Part shown: in pieces, positions 1-8,300 of the stretch
Layout of the letters: each line of letters opens with the position of its first letter
Numbering within the stretch: position 1 is the first letter of the stretch
Origin: Streptomyces sp. D2-8
GTDB lineage: Bacteria; Actinomycetota; Actinomycetes; Streptomycetales; Streptomycetaceae
DNA length: 64,000 bases
Direction of reading: 5' to 3'
NCBI RefSeq assembly: GCF_023184515.1
Contig: NZ_JAAHBP010000008.1
Location: forward strand, 310,001-374,000
Notes under the pieces: generated by a model
Told to the model about the DNA's origin: nothing
The model's database searches: none
Seen by the model: the letters and a program-made list of their open reading frames with translations, nothing else
Program-made: the position numbers and the translations under genes

Positions 1-1
1 C

Positions 2-691
2 GCTGAGCCGGCCGCGCCCGCCGCCCCGGCGACGCACGCCGAGTCGGCCGTGTACACCGACCCTGCATCGCCCGTCGGCCCCGCGACGTCTGCCGAGCCG
101 GCCGTGCCCGGCGACCTGGCGACGCCCACTGGGCCGGCCGCGCCCGCCGACCCGGCAACGCCCGCCGCCCCGGCGACGCCGACCCAGCCTGCGCCCCGCG
201 CCGACCCCGCCACGACCACCGCCCCCGTGGAGTCCCCCGCGGAAACCACGATGGAGCTGCTGATCCCGTTGCAGCCGGGGGCGTCGGACCCGGTCGGGGG
301 TGAACACGCGGGCGCCGGTGGGGAGACCGGCCCGCCGTGGGCAGCCGCACCCGAGGAAGCGACCCGCACCGGCGACGCGGACGAGAGCCCGGAGCACGAG
401 CGCGCGCCCGATGAGGAGGAGGACCGCGTCACCGACAAGGGCCTCCCCAAGCGCACCCCGAAGATCACCGCACAGACCACCGCCCCGCGCCAGCGCAGCG
501 GCTCCGTCGACGCCGAAGCCCTGCGCCGCCGTCTCGGCGGCTTCCGCCAGGGCGCCCAGGCCGGCCACCGCGACGTGGAGGCGGAGATCGCCGAGCGGAC
601 GGCCTCGCACCAGCGGCCGGCCACCGGCGGAGCAGGACCAGCTGAACCCGAAGAAGCCACGGGGGGCACAGTCGAGGAGGCAAGCAGTTGA
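2..691 (+). CDS. Conservon sensor kinase CvnA, C-terminal end (partial)
   Basis: Only the last 229 residues are inside the window; the reading frame is open from base 2 and its start lies upstream. What is visible is a long Pro/Ala/Thr-rich low-complexity linker followed by a basic tail with LPKRTPKI and RRRLGGFRQGAQ, the usual C-terminal signature of conservon nitrate-sensor-like histidine kinases. The ATPase core is not in view, so the assignment rests on this tail and on the next three genes, which complete a conservon in the standard order. The stop overlaps the TTG start of the roadblock gene (TTGA), indicating translational coupling. Confidence 0.8.
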   Translation, partial: AEPAAPAAPATHAESAVYTDPASPVGPATSAEPAVPGDLATPTGPAAPADPATPAAPATPTQPAPRADPATTTAPVESPAETTMELLIPLQPGASDPVGGEHAGAGGETGPPWAAAPEEATRTGDADESPEHERAPDEEEDRVTDKGLPKRTPKITAQTTAPRQRSGSVDAEALRRRLGGFRQGAQAGHRDVEAEIAERTASHQRPATGGAGPAEPEEATGGTVEEASS

Positions 692-1212
692 CCGCTCCCA
701 GTACCTTCGGACTGATCGGACTGAGCAGTGAGGCCCGCAACCTGCACTGGCTGCTGACCAACCTCGTCGAGGAGGTACCCGGCATCCTCTCGGTCGCGGT
801 CGTCTCGTCCGACGGGCTGCTGCTGCTCTCCTCCGACAACCACCGCAACAAGGAGGCGAGGGAGGCCCTGCAGGCCCGCGGGACCCGGCGTACCGGCCCG
901 CGCGGCTCCGCCGCCGACCTGGCCACCATCGTCTCCGGCATCGGCAGCCTCACCATCGGAGCCGCCAGGCTGATGGACTTCGGCGGGGTGCGGCACACGA
1001 TGATCGCGATGGACGAGGGCAGCCTGTTCGTGATGTCGATCAGCGACGGCTCGCTGCTCGGCGTCCACGGTTCCGCGGACTGCGACATGAGCGTGGTGGC
1101 GTACCACATGGCCCTGTTCGTCGGCCGCGCCGGTCACGTCCTGACGCCCGAACTCCGCAGCGAGCTCCGTAAATCCCTGGAGGATTCCCAGACGACGGGG
1201 AGTGCCCGATGA
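688..1212 (+). CDS. Roadblock/LC7 protein CvnB of a conservon
   Basis: A 174-residue roadblock/LC7-domain protein, second member of the conservon. In the family this acts as a GTPase-activating or scaffold partner for the CvnD GTPase. The fold is recognisable from the N-terminal LHWLLTNLVEEVPGI, the VVSSDGLLLLSS strand and the GSLFVMSISDGS segment. A basic insertion of about 20 residues after SSDN makes it longer than the usual roughly 140 residues. It starts with TTG overlapping the cvnA stop and ends overlapping the ATG of the next gene, so all four genes form one tightly coupled operon. Confidence 0.9.
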   Translation: MTAPSTFGLIGLSSEARNLHWLLTNLVEEVPGILSVAVVSSDGLLLLSSDNHRNKEAREALQARGTRRTGPRGSAADLATIVSGIGSLTIGAARLMDFGGVRHTMIAMDEGSLFVMSISDGSLLGVHGSADCDMSVVAYHMALFVGRAGHVLTPELRSELRKSLEDSQTTGSAR

Positions 1213-1628
1213 GTACGCCGAAGCATCACCTCCCGGTCCGCGGCGGCGACCGCAAACCCGCCCGGGTCCGCCCCTACTCGCTCACCGGCGGCCGTACCCG
1301 CTTCGGCCACGTCCTCCTCGTGGAGACGTTCGTGGCGAGCACGGCCGCGCTGGAGGCCCCGGAGGAGCGCAAGGAGCTGACGAACGGCTCCCTCTCCACC
1401 CGCGTCATGCCGGAGCTGCGGGCCATCGTCGAACTGTGCCGCCGGATGCGTACGGTGGCCGAGATCGCCGCGCTGCTGAAGATGCCGCTCGGCGTGGTCC
1501 GCGTGCTCCTCAGCGACCTCGCGGACCAGGGAAAGATCCGTGTGTACGGAACGGGCACCGGCCATGGCACGGGCCGCCCGGACCGAGCTCTGCTGGAAAG
1601 GGTGCTGAGTGGACTCCGTCGTCTCTGA
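1209..1628 (+). CDS. DUF742 protein CvnC of a conservon
   Basis: A 139-residue DUF742 protein, third conservon member. The family signature RPYSLTGGRTR is near residue 25, and a C-terminal winged-helix-like segment (LKMPLGVVRVLLSDLADQGKI) closes the protein. Its biochemical role is poorly defined; in studied conservons it associates with the kinase-roadblock-GTPase complex at the membrane. ATGA overlap with cvnB, and it overlaps the GTG start of the GTPase gene by 20 bases. Confidence 0.9.
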   Translation: MSTPKHHLPVRGGDRKPARVRPYSLTGGRTRFGHVLLVETFVASTAALEAPEERKELTNGSLSTRVMPELRAIVELCRRMRTVAEIAALLKMPLGVVRVLLSDLADQGKIRVYGTGTGHGTGRPDRALLERVLSGLRRL

Positions 1629-2256
1629 CGTCGCTCACGGCGTCTCTGGTTCGTCCCCGTTCGTCCAGCCCGGCGAGAGCATGCACGCCTGGGAGACGGA
1701 CCGCACCCGAGCCCCGATCGCCACGAAGATCGTGGTGGCGGGCGGCTTCGGCGTGGGCAAGACCACGCTGGTCACCGCCGTCTCGGAGATCACGCCCCTG
1801 CAGACCGAGGCGCTGATGACCGAGGCGAGCGAGGCGACCGACGACCTCACCGCCACACCGGGCAAGTCCACCACCACCGTGGCGATGGACTTCGGGCGCA
1901 TCACGCTCGACGACGACCTGGTGCTCTACCTGTTCGGCACGCCGGGCCAGCAGCGGTTCTGGTTCATGTGGGACGACATCGTGCGCGGCGCCATCGGCGC
2001 CGTCGTGCTGGCCGACACCCGCCGCCTGAAGGACTGCTTCCCGGTCCTGGACTACTTCGAGAGCTCCGGACTGCCCTACGTGGTCGCGGTCAACCACTTC
2101 GACGGCAGCGAGCTGTTCGAGCCGGAGGATGTGCGGGAGGCCTTGACCATCCCGCAACACATACCTGTCATGATCATGGACGCGCGTCGCCGGATCTCCG
2201 TGATCGAGACCCTCCTGGCCCTCGTGGGCCACGCGCTCGACGAAACCCCCGAGTAG
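1609..2256 (+). CDS. Small GTPase CvnD of a conservon
   Basis: A 215-residue MglA/Ras-like GTPase. The P-loop GGFGVGKTT is near residue 45, the switch II/G3 element appears as LFGTPGQQRF, and the guanine-specificity motif is NHFD, the conservon variant of NKxD. It is the output GTPase of the conservon, probably cycling on the membrane-bound complex. The GTG start gives an N-terminal extension of about 40 residues before the first strand; a later start is possible. The next gene, a flavin monooxygenase, begins only 13 bases downstream and is probably in the same operon. Confidence 0.9.
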   Translation: MDSVVSDVAHGVSGSSPFVQPGESMHAWETDRTRAPIATKIVVAGGFGVGKTTLVTAVSEITPLQTEALMTEASEATDDLTATPGKSTTTVAMDFGRITLDDDLVLYLFGTPGQQRFWFMWDDIVRGAIGAVVLADTRRLKDCFPVLDYFESSGLPYVVAVNHFDGSELFEPEDVREALTIPQHIPVMIMDARRRISVIETLLALVGHALDETPE

Positions 2257-2269
2257 AGGACAGCCCCGC

Positions 2270-3532
2270 ATGCGGAAGATACTCGTCGTCGGAGCCGGTC
2301 AGTCCGGGCTCCAGATAGCTCTCGGCCTCCAGTCGCAGGGGTACGAGGTCACCCTGATGTCCAACCGGACGGCGGACGAGATCCGCACCGGCCGGGTCAT
2401 GTCGACGCAGTGCATGTTCCACACCGCCCTGCAGCACGAGCGCGATCTCCAGCTGAACTTCTGGGAGTCCCAGGCCCCGAAGATCGAAGGACTCGGCGTC
2501 TCGGTCGCCGCGCCCGGCTCCTGGGCCGAAGGCCCCGCGGCCCGGGCGATCGACTGGCTGGGCAGGCTCGACGGGTACGCGCAGTCGGTCGACCAGCGCG
2601 TGAAGATGGCCGGCTGGATGGAGACGTTCGCCCAGCGCGGCGGACAGCTCGTCATCCACGGCGCGGCCGTCGGCGACCTCGACTACTTCTCCCGCACCTA
2701 CGACCTCGTGCTCGTCGCGGCCGGCAAGGGCGAACTGGTCCAGATGTTCGGCCGCGACGCGGAGCGCTCCCCGTACAGCGAACCGCAGCGCGCGCTGGCC
2801 GTCGCGTACGTGCACGGCCTCGGCCCGCGCCCCGAGCACCCCGACACCGAAGGGGTCCGCTGCAACCTCGTGCCGGGTGTCGGCGAGCTGTTCGTCATGC
2901 CCACCCTGACCACCTCCGGCCGCGCCGACATCCTGTTCTGGGAGGGCATACCCGGCGGCCCGCTCGACGCCTTCAACGGCGTCAAGGACCCCGCGGAGCA
3001 CCTCTCCCTGACCCTGGAACTCATGGAGCGGTACGTCCCCTGGGAGTACGCGCGGGCCACCAAGGTCGAACTGACCGACGCGGGCGGCACGCTGGCCGGG
3101 CGCTACGCCCCCACCGTCCGCAACCCGATCGGCCGCCTTCCCGGCGGTGGACTCGTGCTGGGCGTGGCGGACGTCGTCGTGGCGAACGACCCGATCACCG
3201 GGCAGGGTTCCAACTCGGCGTCCAAGTGTGCCGCCGCGTACCTCTCCTCGATCGTCGAGCACGGCGACAAGCCGTTCGACGAGGAGTGGATGCGGGCCAC
3301 GTTCGACCGCTACTGGGACACCGCCCAGCACGTCACCAAGTGGACCAACACGATGCTCGCGCCGCCGCCGGAGCACGTCCTGAACCTCATCGGCGCCGCC
3401 GGTGGGCTCCAGCCGGTCGCCGACCGCTTCGCCAACGGCTTCAACGACCCGTCCGACTTCGAGAACTTCTTCTACGACCCGGACAAGACCCAGGCCTACC
3501 TGGCCGAGGTGTCCGGCGCGGGCGCCGCGTAA
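2270..3532 (+). CDS. Styrene/indole monooxygenase StyA-like flavoprotein
   Basis: A 420-residue FAD-dependent group E monooxygenase resembling StyA (styrene or indole epoxidase component). The dinucleotide motif VVGAGQSGLQIALGL is at the N terminus, followed by a TADEIRTGRV segment and a C-terminal FAD-contact region around ANDPITGQGSN. Members of this class need reduced FAD from a separate flavin reductase (StyB); no reductase gene is in view. The gene lies 13 bases behind the conservon GTPase, so the conservon may control or use it, but the substrate is unknown. Its last 37 bases overlap the 3' end of the convergent NlpC/P60 gene. Confidence 0.85.
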   Translation: MRKILVVGAGQSGLQIALGLQSQGYEVTLMSNRTADEIRTGRVMSTQCMFHTALQHERDLQLNFWESQAPKIEGLGVSVAAPGSWAEGPAARAIDWLGRLDGYAQSVDQRVKMAGWMETFAQRGGQLVIHGAAVGDLDYFSRTYDLVLVAAGKGELVQMFGRDAERSPYSEPQRALAVAYVHGLGPRPEHPDTEGVRCNLVPGVGELFVMPTLTTSGRADILFWEGIPGGPLDAFNGVKDPAEHLSLTLELMERYVPWEYARATKVELTDAGGTLAGRYAPTVRNPIGRLPGGGLVLGVADVVVANDPITGQGSNSASKCAAAYLSSIVEHGDKPFDEEWMRATFDRYWDTAQHVTKWTNTMLAPPPEHVLNLIGAAGGLQPVADRFANGFNDPSDFENFFYDPDKTQAYLAEVSGAGAA

Positions 3533-4707
3533 CCCTCGTAGCCCTCGTCCGACCCGTCCGTGGCGCCTTCGGGGAGCTCCGGCGGCTCGTAGCGCCGCAG
3601 GGGCTCCCCGTCCGGGTCCGGTCGCACGGCGCCCAGGACCGGGTTGGCCGCGATCGGTGACACCTTCACCTTCGCGCCCGGCCGGGGTGCCTGGACGACC
3701 ATGCCGTCGCCGAGGTAGAGCGCCACGTGCGTGGCCTTCGGGAAATACACGATCAGGTCGCCCGGGCGCAGCTCGTCCAGCGGGATCCGCTCCAGCTGCT
3801 TCCACTGCTCCTGGCTGGTCCGGGGGATGGGCGTCCCGGCCTCGGCCCAGGCCTGCGAGGTCAGCCCCGAGCAGTCGTACGTCTTCGGGCCCTCCGCGCC
3901 CCACTCGTACGGCTTGCCGAGCTGCCGCACGGCGTAGCGCAAGGCCCGGCCGCCCTCGGCCGACGGGGTGCGGACACTGCTGCTCCCGCTGATTCCCCCG
4001 CTGTCCTCGCCCTCGCCTTTGTCGCTGCTGCGGTCGCTGCCGAGCGCGCCGGACGCCATGAACTTCTCCTGGGCCTTCGCGATGCCGTCCTGCTCGAACT
4101 CGGCGAGGTCGGTGAGCTGGTCGCGGCTGAGGGAGGCGAGCAGTCCCTCGACGTCGTGGAGGCGGGCGCGGACCTCGTCCCGTTCCTTCTTGCGCCGCTC
4201 GGTGAGGGCGAGCTGCCGGTCCAGGGCCGTGCGGGCCTTGCGGGCCAGCTCCTGGGCCTTGCGCTCGTTGCCGGTCAGCCGGCCGATGGTGTCGGCCCGC
4301 TCCTGTGCGAGCCTTCCGATCACATGGCCCTGGTCGATCGCGTGCTGCGGGTCGCGGGCCAGGAGCAGGCGTACGTACGGGGAGATGTCGGTGCTGCTCT
4401 GGTACTGCTGCCGGGCCAGCCGGCCGGCCGCGCCCCGGCTGTCGTGCAGCGAGAGCCGGGCGCGGGCGAGGGCGCGCTCCAGGCGGTCGGTCTCGGCGCG
4501 CTGCTTCTTCAGCTTCTCCTCGGTGGCGTTGTAGGCCTCGGTGGCCTCCTCGGCCTTCCTGTACAGCTTCTGAAGGTCTGTCAGCAGCTCGGCGACGTGC
4601 CGCTGTTCCGTGTCCGGTTCGGGAACGGCCGCTGCCGGGACGGGGGCCAGGACGGTTCCGGCCGCCGTCGCCGCGATGCAGACCAGACGCAGAAGCTTTC
4701 CTGACAT
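3496..4707 (-). CDS. Secreted NlpC/P60 peptidoglycan hydrolase (RipA-like)
   Basis: A 403-residue exported endopeptidase that would cleave peptide stems of peptidoglycan. A signal peptide covers about residues 1-27 (ends PAAAVP), a long coiled-coil region follows to about residue 220, then a Ser/Gly linker, then an NlpC/P60 domain with catalytic Cys in YDCSGLTSQAW and His in KATHVALYLG. This coiled coil plus P60 architecture is that of actinobacterial RipA-type division hydrolases. The start is well placed: GGAGGTGA lies just upstream of the ATG. An acidic, tyrosine-rich C-terminal tail extends into the overlap with the monooxygenase gene. Confidence 0.92.
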   Translation of the reverse strand: MSGKLLRLVCIAATAAGTVLAPVPAAAVPEPDTEQRHVAELLTDLQKLYRKAEEATEAYNATEEKLKKQRAETDRLERALARARLSLHDSRGAAGRLARQQYQSSTDISPYVRLLLARDPQHAIDQGHVIGRLAQERADTIGRLTGNERKAQELARKARTALDRQLALTERRKKERDEVRARLHDVEGLLASLSRDQLTDLAEFEQDGIAKAQEKFMASGALGSDRSSDKGEGEDSGGISGSSSVRTPSAEGGRALRYAVRQLGKPYEWGAEGPKTYDCSGLTSQAWAEAGTPIPRTSQEQWKQLERIPLDELRPGDLIVYFPKATHVALYLGDGMVVQAPRPGAKVKVSPIAANPVLGAVRPDPDGEPLRRYEPPELPEGATDGSDEGYEGYAAPAPDTSAR

Positions 4708-4813
4708 GCCATCACCTCCGTTGCGGGGGCGGCGTGGTGCCGCCGGACACCGTGAGGATCAGGCGTGGGCGAGCGGCGCGCGCGGTGAGTGTGCGCGGTT
4801 CGGCGCAACGGGG

Positions 4814-5155
4814 TCACCCGTCGGCGTCGTCCGGCTTGCCGGGCGGCGTGGCGTCTGGATTGCCGCGGGGCGTGGCGTCCGGCTTCGACCAGGGCCAGTT
4901 GAGCCGGCGGGCCGGGACGCCCTCCGGGGCGTACTCGTACTTCCAGCGGTTGGTCAGGCCGACCTTGCCCGGTCCCCGTGGGACCCGGCGGTAGACGAGC
5001 ACGGTGTCCGGTCCGCCGTCGGGGTCCGGGACGGGGATGCGGTACGTCTTGGGCGGGTGGCCGGTGATGCCGACGAGGACGGGCAGGACTCTGCCGTCCA
5101 TGGGGCCGCCCTCGAAGGGGGTGTCTTCGCTCTTCACGGGATCAGTGTCAGACAT
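4814..5155 (-). CDS. Hypothetical 113-residue protein
   Basis: Small soluble protein that I do not recognise. It has a central strand-rich part (GRVLPVLVGITGHPPKTYRI, VLVYRRVPRG, WKYEYAPEG) and a Pro/Asp-rich tail with three repeats of a P-D-A-T-P or similar unit. There is no signal peptide or membrane segment. It overlaps the 3' end of the upstream TetR gene by 8 bases, so the two are almost certainly cotranscribed. Confidence 0.7.
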   Translation of the reverse strand: MSDTDPVKSEDTPFEGGPMDGRVLPVLVGITGHPPKTYRIPVPDPDGGPDTVLVYRRVPRGPGKVGLTNRWKYEYAPEGVPARRLNWPWSKPDATPRGNPDATPPGKPDDADG

Positions 5156-5801
5156 CCTCGGCGAGCGCCTGGACCAGGGCGTCGGTCTGCGGGTCGCGGC
5201 GGGCGGTCACCGTCAGCATCGCCACGAACTGCTCGACGAGCCAGTCGCGGAGCTCCTCGGCCGAGGGCTGCTTGTCCTCGTCCAGCCAGATGAGCGACGA
5301 CGCCTCCACGGCGGTGATCCACATGCGGATGGTCATGCGCAGGCGCGGACCCGGCTCGGTGACCTCCAGGTGCCTGACGATGTGCTCGGCGGCGGCACGG
5401 CGTACGCCGTCGACGATGGCGGTGGTACGGGAGGTCTCGACGACGCTGCCGCCCTGGAGGAGGGCGCTGAACCCGGCGTCGTGCTGGTCGACGAAGGTGA
5501 CGTAGCGGTCGAGGGCGCGGGAGAGGCGGGGGAGGAGGGGGCCCTCGCGGGGTTCGTCGAAGCAGTGCTGGAGCTCGTCGGCGGCGGAGCGCAGGGCGGC
5601 CTCGTAGAGCTGCTGCTTGCCGCCCGGGAAGTAGCGGTACACCAGGGGCCGCGAGACCCCGGCCGCCTCCGCCACGTCGTCGAGGGACACCTCCTCCGGG
5701 GCGCGGTGGGCGAAGAGGTTCAGCGCGGAGGTGAGCAGCTGACTGCGGCGTTCCTCGACGCTGAGTCGCCGGTAGGCGGGGGTGGGGGCGGCTGGTGTCA
5801 T
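5148..5801 (-). CDS. TetR-family transcriptional regulator
   Basis: A 217-residue TetR-type repressor. The N-terminal helix-turn-helix is clear (LLTSALNLFAHR, then VSLDDVAEAAGVSRPLVYRYF), followed by an all-helical ligand-binding domain. The ligand is unknown. The gene order suggests it once sat next to the diiron oxygenase gene at 7241 and may regulate it, but a TnpB element now separates them. The right end of that element lies only about 10-20 bases upstream of the start codon, so the original promoter has probably been displaced. Confidence 0.92.
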   Translation of the reverse strand: MTPAAPTPAYRRLSVEERRSQLLTSALNLFAHRAPEEVSLDDVAEAAGVSRPLVYRYFPGGKQQLYEAALRSAADELQHCFDEPREGPLLPRLSRALDRYVTFVDQHDAGFSALLQGGSVVETSRTTAIVDGVRRAAAEHIVRHLEVTEPGPRLRMTIRMWITAVEASSLIWLDEDKQPSAEELRDWLVEQFVAMLTVTARRDPQTDALVQALAEDV

Positions 5802-7126
5802 GCCTCGAAGCTTGACGTGCTCCCTGGCCTAAAGTCCAGGGACGTCGGCCTGGGTCGCTGACCCTTCCGGGGGCTTCCTGCTTCACCGCGCTGCGCGGAC
5901 ACGGGTGCCCGTCTTACCGGCGCTCCACAGGCGTTTAGCGTCTCCGCCCGTCCGGCGGCGACGATACGGCGTCCCTCGAAGAGGACGTTGCGGGCTGCGT
6001 TGTGGTCACGGTCGTGCACCGTGCCGCACGCGCCGCACGTCCACTTGCGGACGTGCAGGGGCTTGGGGCCGTCCCGGAACCCACAGGCCGAGCAGACCTG
6101 AGAGGACGGGAAGGCACGGTCCACTTTGGTAAAGGTGCGGCCGTGCTTGACCGCCTTGTACTCCAGCATGCCGACGAACGCGGACCACCCCGCGTCGTGC
6201 ACGGACGTGGCGAGCCGGGTGCGGCCGAGACCGGACACCGCGAGGTTTTCCACGTACACCGCTTGGTTGTCGCGGATGATCTGTGTGGATGCCTTGTGGT
6301 GGAAGTCCCGGCGCCGATTGGCCACACGCGCGTGCTGGCGTGCGATCTTGATGCGGGCCTTGGCCCGGTTCTTCGATCCCCTGACCTTGCGCGACAGCTC
6401 CCGCCCGAGGCGCTTGAGTTTCTTCTCGGCCCGGCGCAGGAAGCGCGGGCTGTGGATCTTGGTGCCGTCGGACAGGACCGCGAAGGCGGACAGGCCCAGA
6501 TCGATCCCGGTGTCGGTCTCCAGCTCGGGGAGGATGTCCGGCTCGGTGTCCACGACGAAGCCGAGGAAGTAGCGGCCGCAGCTGTCCTTGGTGACGGTCA
6601 GGGACGTGGGCGCGGCCGGCAGAGGGCGGGACCACTTGACCTTGATGTGGCCGACTTTGGCCACGTACACCGCGCCGTCGTCCCGAAGGGAGAAGGCGTT
6701 GGCGTTGAGGCGGATCGACTGCCGGGTGTCCTTCTTCGACTTGTACCGGGGCGGGCACACCTTCCGGCCCTACCGCTTGCCGCTCAGGCTGTCGAAGAAG
6801 TTCTTGTAGGCGGTGTCCAGGTCCCGCAGGGACTGCTGCAGTACGACCGCCGACACGTCGGCCAGCCAGGCACGCTCCTCGGTGCGCTTGGCCTGGGTGA
6901 TGCGCAGACGCGACAGCTCCGCCGACTTCACATACGGCAGCCCCGCCGCGTGTGCGTGCTTCCGGTCGCGCCGGCAGTCGTTCCACACCACGCGGGTGCA
7001 CCCGAACGCCCTCGCCAGCGCACGGCACTGGGCGGCGTCCGGGTAGGCCCGGTAGTTGTAGCGGAGCTGCATACGGATCACCGTATGGATGCTTCGCGAC
7101 CGCTCGCGGCGAAAGATCACATCCAA
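5798..7126 (-). pseudogene. tnpB: IS605/IS1341-type tnpB with an internal stop codon
   Basis: RNA-guided nuclease gene of an IS200/IS605-family element. The frame reads as a full TnpB except for one TAG at 6770-6772, where the family normally has Lys (SGKR-stop-GRKV), consistent with an AAG to TAG change. Upstream lies the N-terminal domain (MQLRYNYRAYP, VVWNDCRRDRKHA). Downstream are the RuvC residues: Asp in GIDLGLSAF, Glu in VYVENLAVSGL, Asp in HDRDHNAARNVL, and the zinc finger CSACG/CGACG. No tnpA is adjacent. The start may be GTG at 7081 or ATG at 7072 rather than 7126. The frame runs past the element's right end into tetR. Confidence 0.85.
5812..5842 (-). repeat. Right-end hairpin of the TnpB element (omega RNA region)
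   Basis: The sequence TCCCTGG-N8-CCAGGGA at 5821-5842 forms a 7-bp stem near the 3' end of tnpB, followed on the minus strand by a GTCAA-like tip at about 5812-5816. This arrangement is typical of IS605/IS1341 right ends, where it also forms part of the guide RNA. The guide would then read into the tetR 5' region. The left end, somewhere near 7130-7180, could not be fixed. Confidence 0.55.
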
Positions 7127-7240
7127 CCGGAATTGTACGCGATGTGAGCAAATACGTTCGAGGGCTTTGAGGTGAGTCTCTCCATCGCGTCGGGCAGCCG
7201 CTCAGTAGTCACCCTGCATGGGCTTGATGGAGCCACGTGG

Positions 7241-8179
7241 CTACGCCAGCAGCCCCGACGACTTCCACAGGCGTCGTCCGACTCCCCGCAGCACCCCGAT
7301 GTCGTCGAGGAAGTCGGTCAGGCGCTTGGAGCCGTTCTGCATGACCTCCCGGCGGTGTCCGCTCGCCCGTACCTGGGCGAGAGCCTCTCGCTTGTCCAGG
7401 CCCACGTTGGTGTAGACGTCGGGGTTGACGAAGGCCACCGAGAAGACGCGGGCGAACTCGCCGGAGGTGATGCGGGTGAACTCCTGGGACCACTTGGGGG
7501 CCGTCACCATCTGGCGGCGGAGTTCCTCGCGGGCGTAGCGGACGTGGCGGGCCTCCTCCACGACGTGGATGCGGGTGACGCCGCGGACCAGGGTCTGTAC
7601 GCGCTCGTCGGGGAACGTCAGCCGCTGCATCCAGTCCAGGACCTCCTCACCCAGCAGGGTCGCCGTGAAGGAACCCGGCGTGGTGGAGATGGTCTTGAAC
7701 AGGCGGCCCAGGTGCTGGTGCGCGCGGCTGACCGGGTACCAGGGCGTGTCGCCCTGGGCTATCAGCCGGGCGAACATCTTGGAGTGCCGGCACTCGTCCT
7801 CGATCTCGGTGAGCGCGTAACGGACGTGCGCGCTCGTGGCCGCCTTGTCGTAGATGTGCCGCACCAGCAGCTGCATCAGGATGATCTCGAACCAGATGCC
7901 CAGGGACGCCAGGGCCGCCGCCTCGTGCTGGGAGAGCAGGATCCGCTGCTCCTCGCCCATCCGCTTCCACAGCGGGGTGTCGTAGAGCGACACCAGCTCC
8001 GGCGGCCAGAACCACTTGCCCTCCTCGAAGGGCGCGTCCCAGTCCAGCTCCTTGTCCGGGTCGAAGGAGTGCTTGGCGGAGGAGTCGAGCAGCCGCTGGG
8101 CCACCTGCTCCCGGTCCTTCAGCAGGCCGAGGGCATCGCGCAGGCCGTCGAGCGCGTCGGCTTCCGTCAGGGTCGTCAT
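7241..8179 (-). CDS. AurF-like diiron oxygenase
   Basis: A 312-residue all-helical protein of the AurF (p-aminobenzoate N-oxygenase) / ferritin-like superfamily. Metal-ligand motifs are visible: QHEAAALASLGIWFE, EIEDECRHSKMF and VVEEARHVRYAREEL, each giving Glu or Glu-x-x-His ligands. The family oxidises amines or C-H bonds with O2. The start is the ATG at 8177-8179 with GAGGT upstream; a longer reading frame exists but lacks family similarity. It is divergent from another diiron-type gene at 8301, and the promoter region between them holds a small palindrome. Substrate unknown. Confidence 0.85.
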   Translation of the reverse strand: MTTLTEADALDGLRDALGLLKDREQVAQRLLDSSAKHSFDPDKELDWDAPFEEGKWFWPPELVSLYDTPLWKRMGEEQRILLSQHEAAALASLGIWFEIILMQLLVRHIYDKAATSAHVRYALTEIEDECRHSKMFARLIAQGDTPWYPVSRAHQHLGRLFKTISTTPGSFTATLLGEEVLDWMQRLTFPDERVQTLVRGVTRIHVVEEARHVRYAREELRRQMVTAPKWSQEFTRITSGEFARVFSVAFVNPDVYTNVGLDKREALAQVRASGHRREVMQNGSKRLTDFLDDIGVLRGVGRRLWKSSGLLA

Positions 8180-8206
8180 GGCTGCCCACCTCGTTGTGCA
8201 CACGTC

Positions 8207-8235
8207 ACTGTTTCTCTTATGAGACTGCCTGTCAG
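8207..8235 (-). promoter_or_regulatory. Putative promoter/operator of the AurF-like gene
   Basis: On the minus strand CTGACA (8230-8235) and AACAGT (8207-8212) are separated by 17 bases, a plausible vegetative promoter. A 10-bp near-perfect palindrome, CTCTTATGAG (8214-8223), sits in the spacer. This position would suit an operator for the nearby TetR regulator, but this is inferred from position only. Confidence 0.35.
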
Positions 8236-8300
8236 CAAGCTCGTCAATCCCCTGCGCGCTACTTGTTGACCCGATGTCTACCTTCTGTGAGCCTGCGGGC

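Noticed and set aside
2174..3904. Long minus-strand open frame opposite the monooxygenase gene
   Set aside because: Shadow of a recognised gene; no domain, no ribosome site, biased composition.
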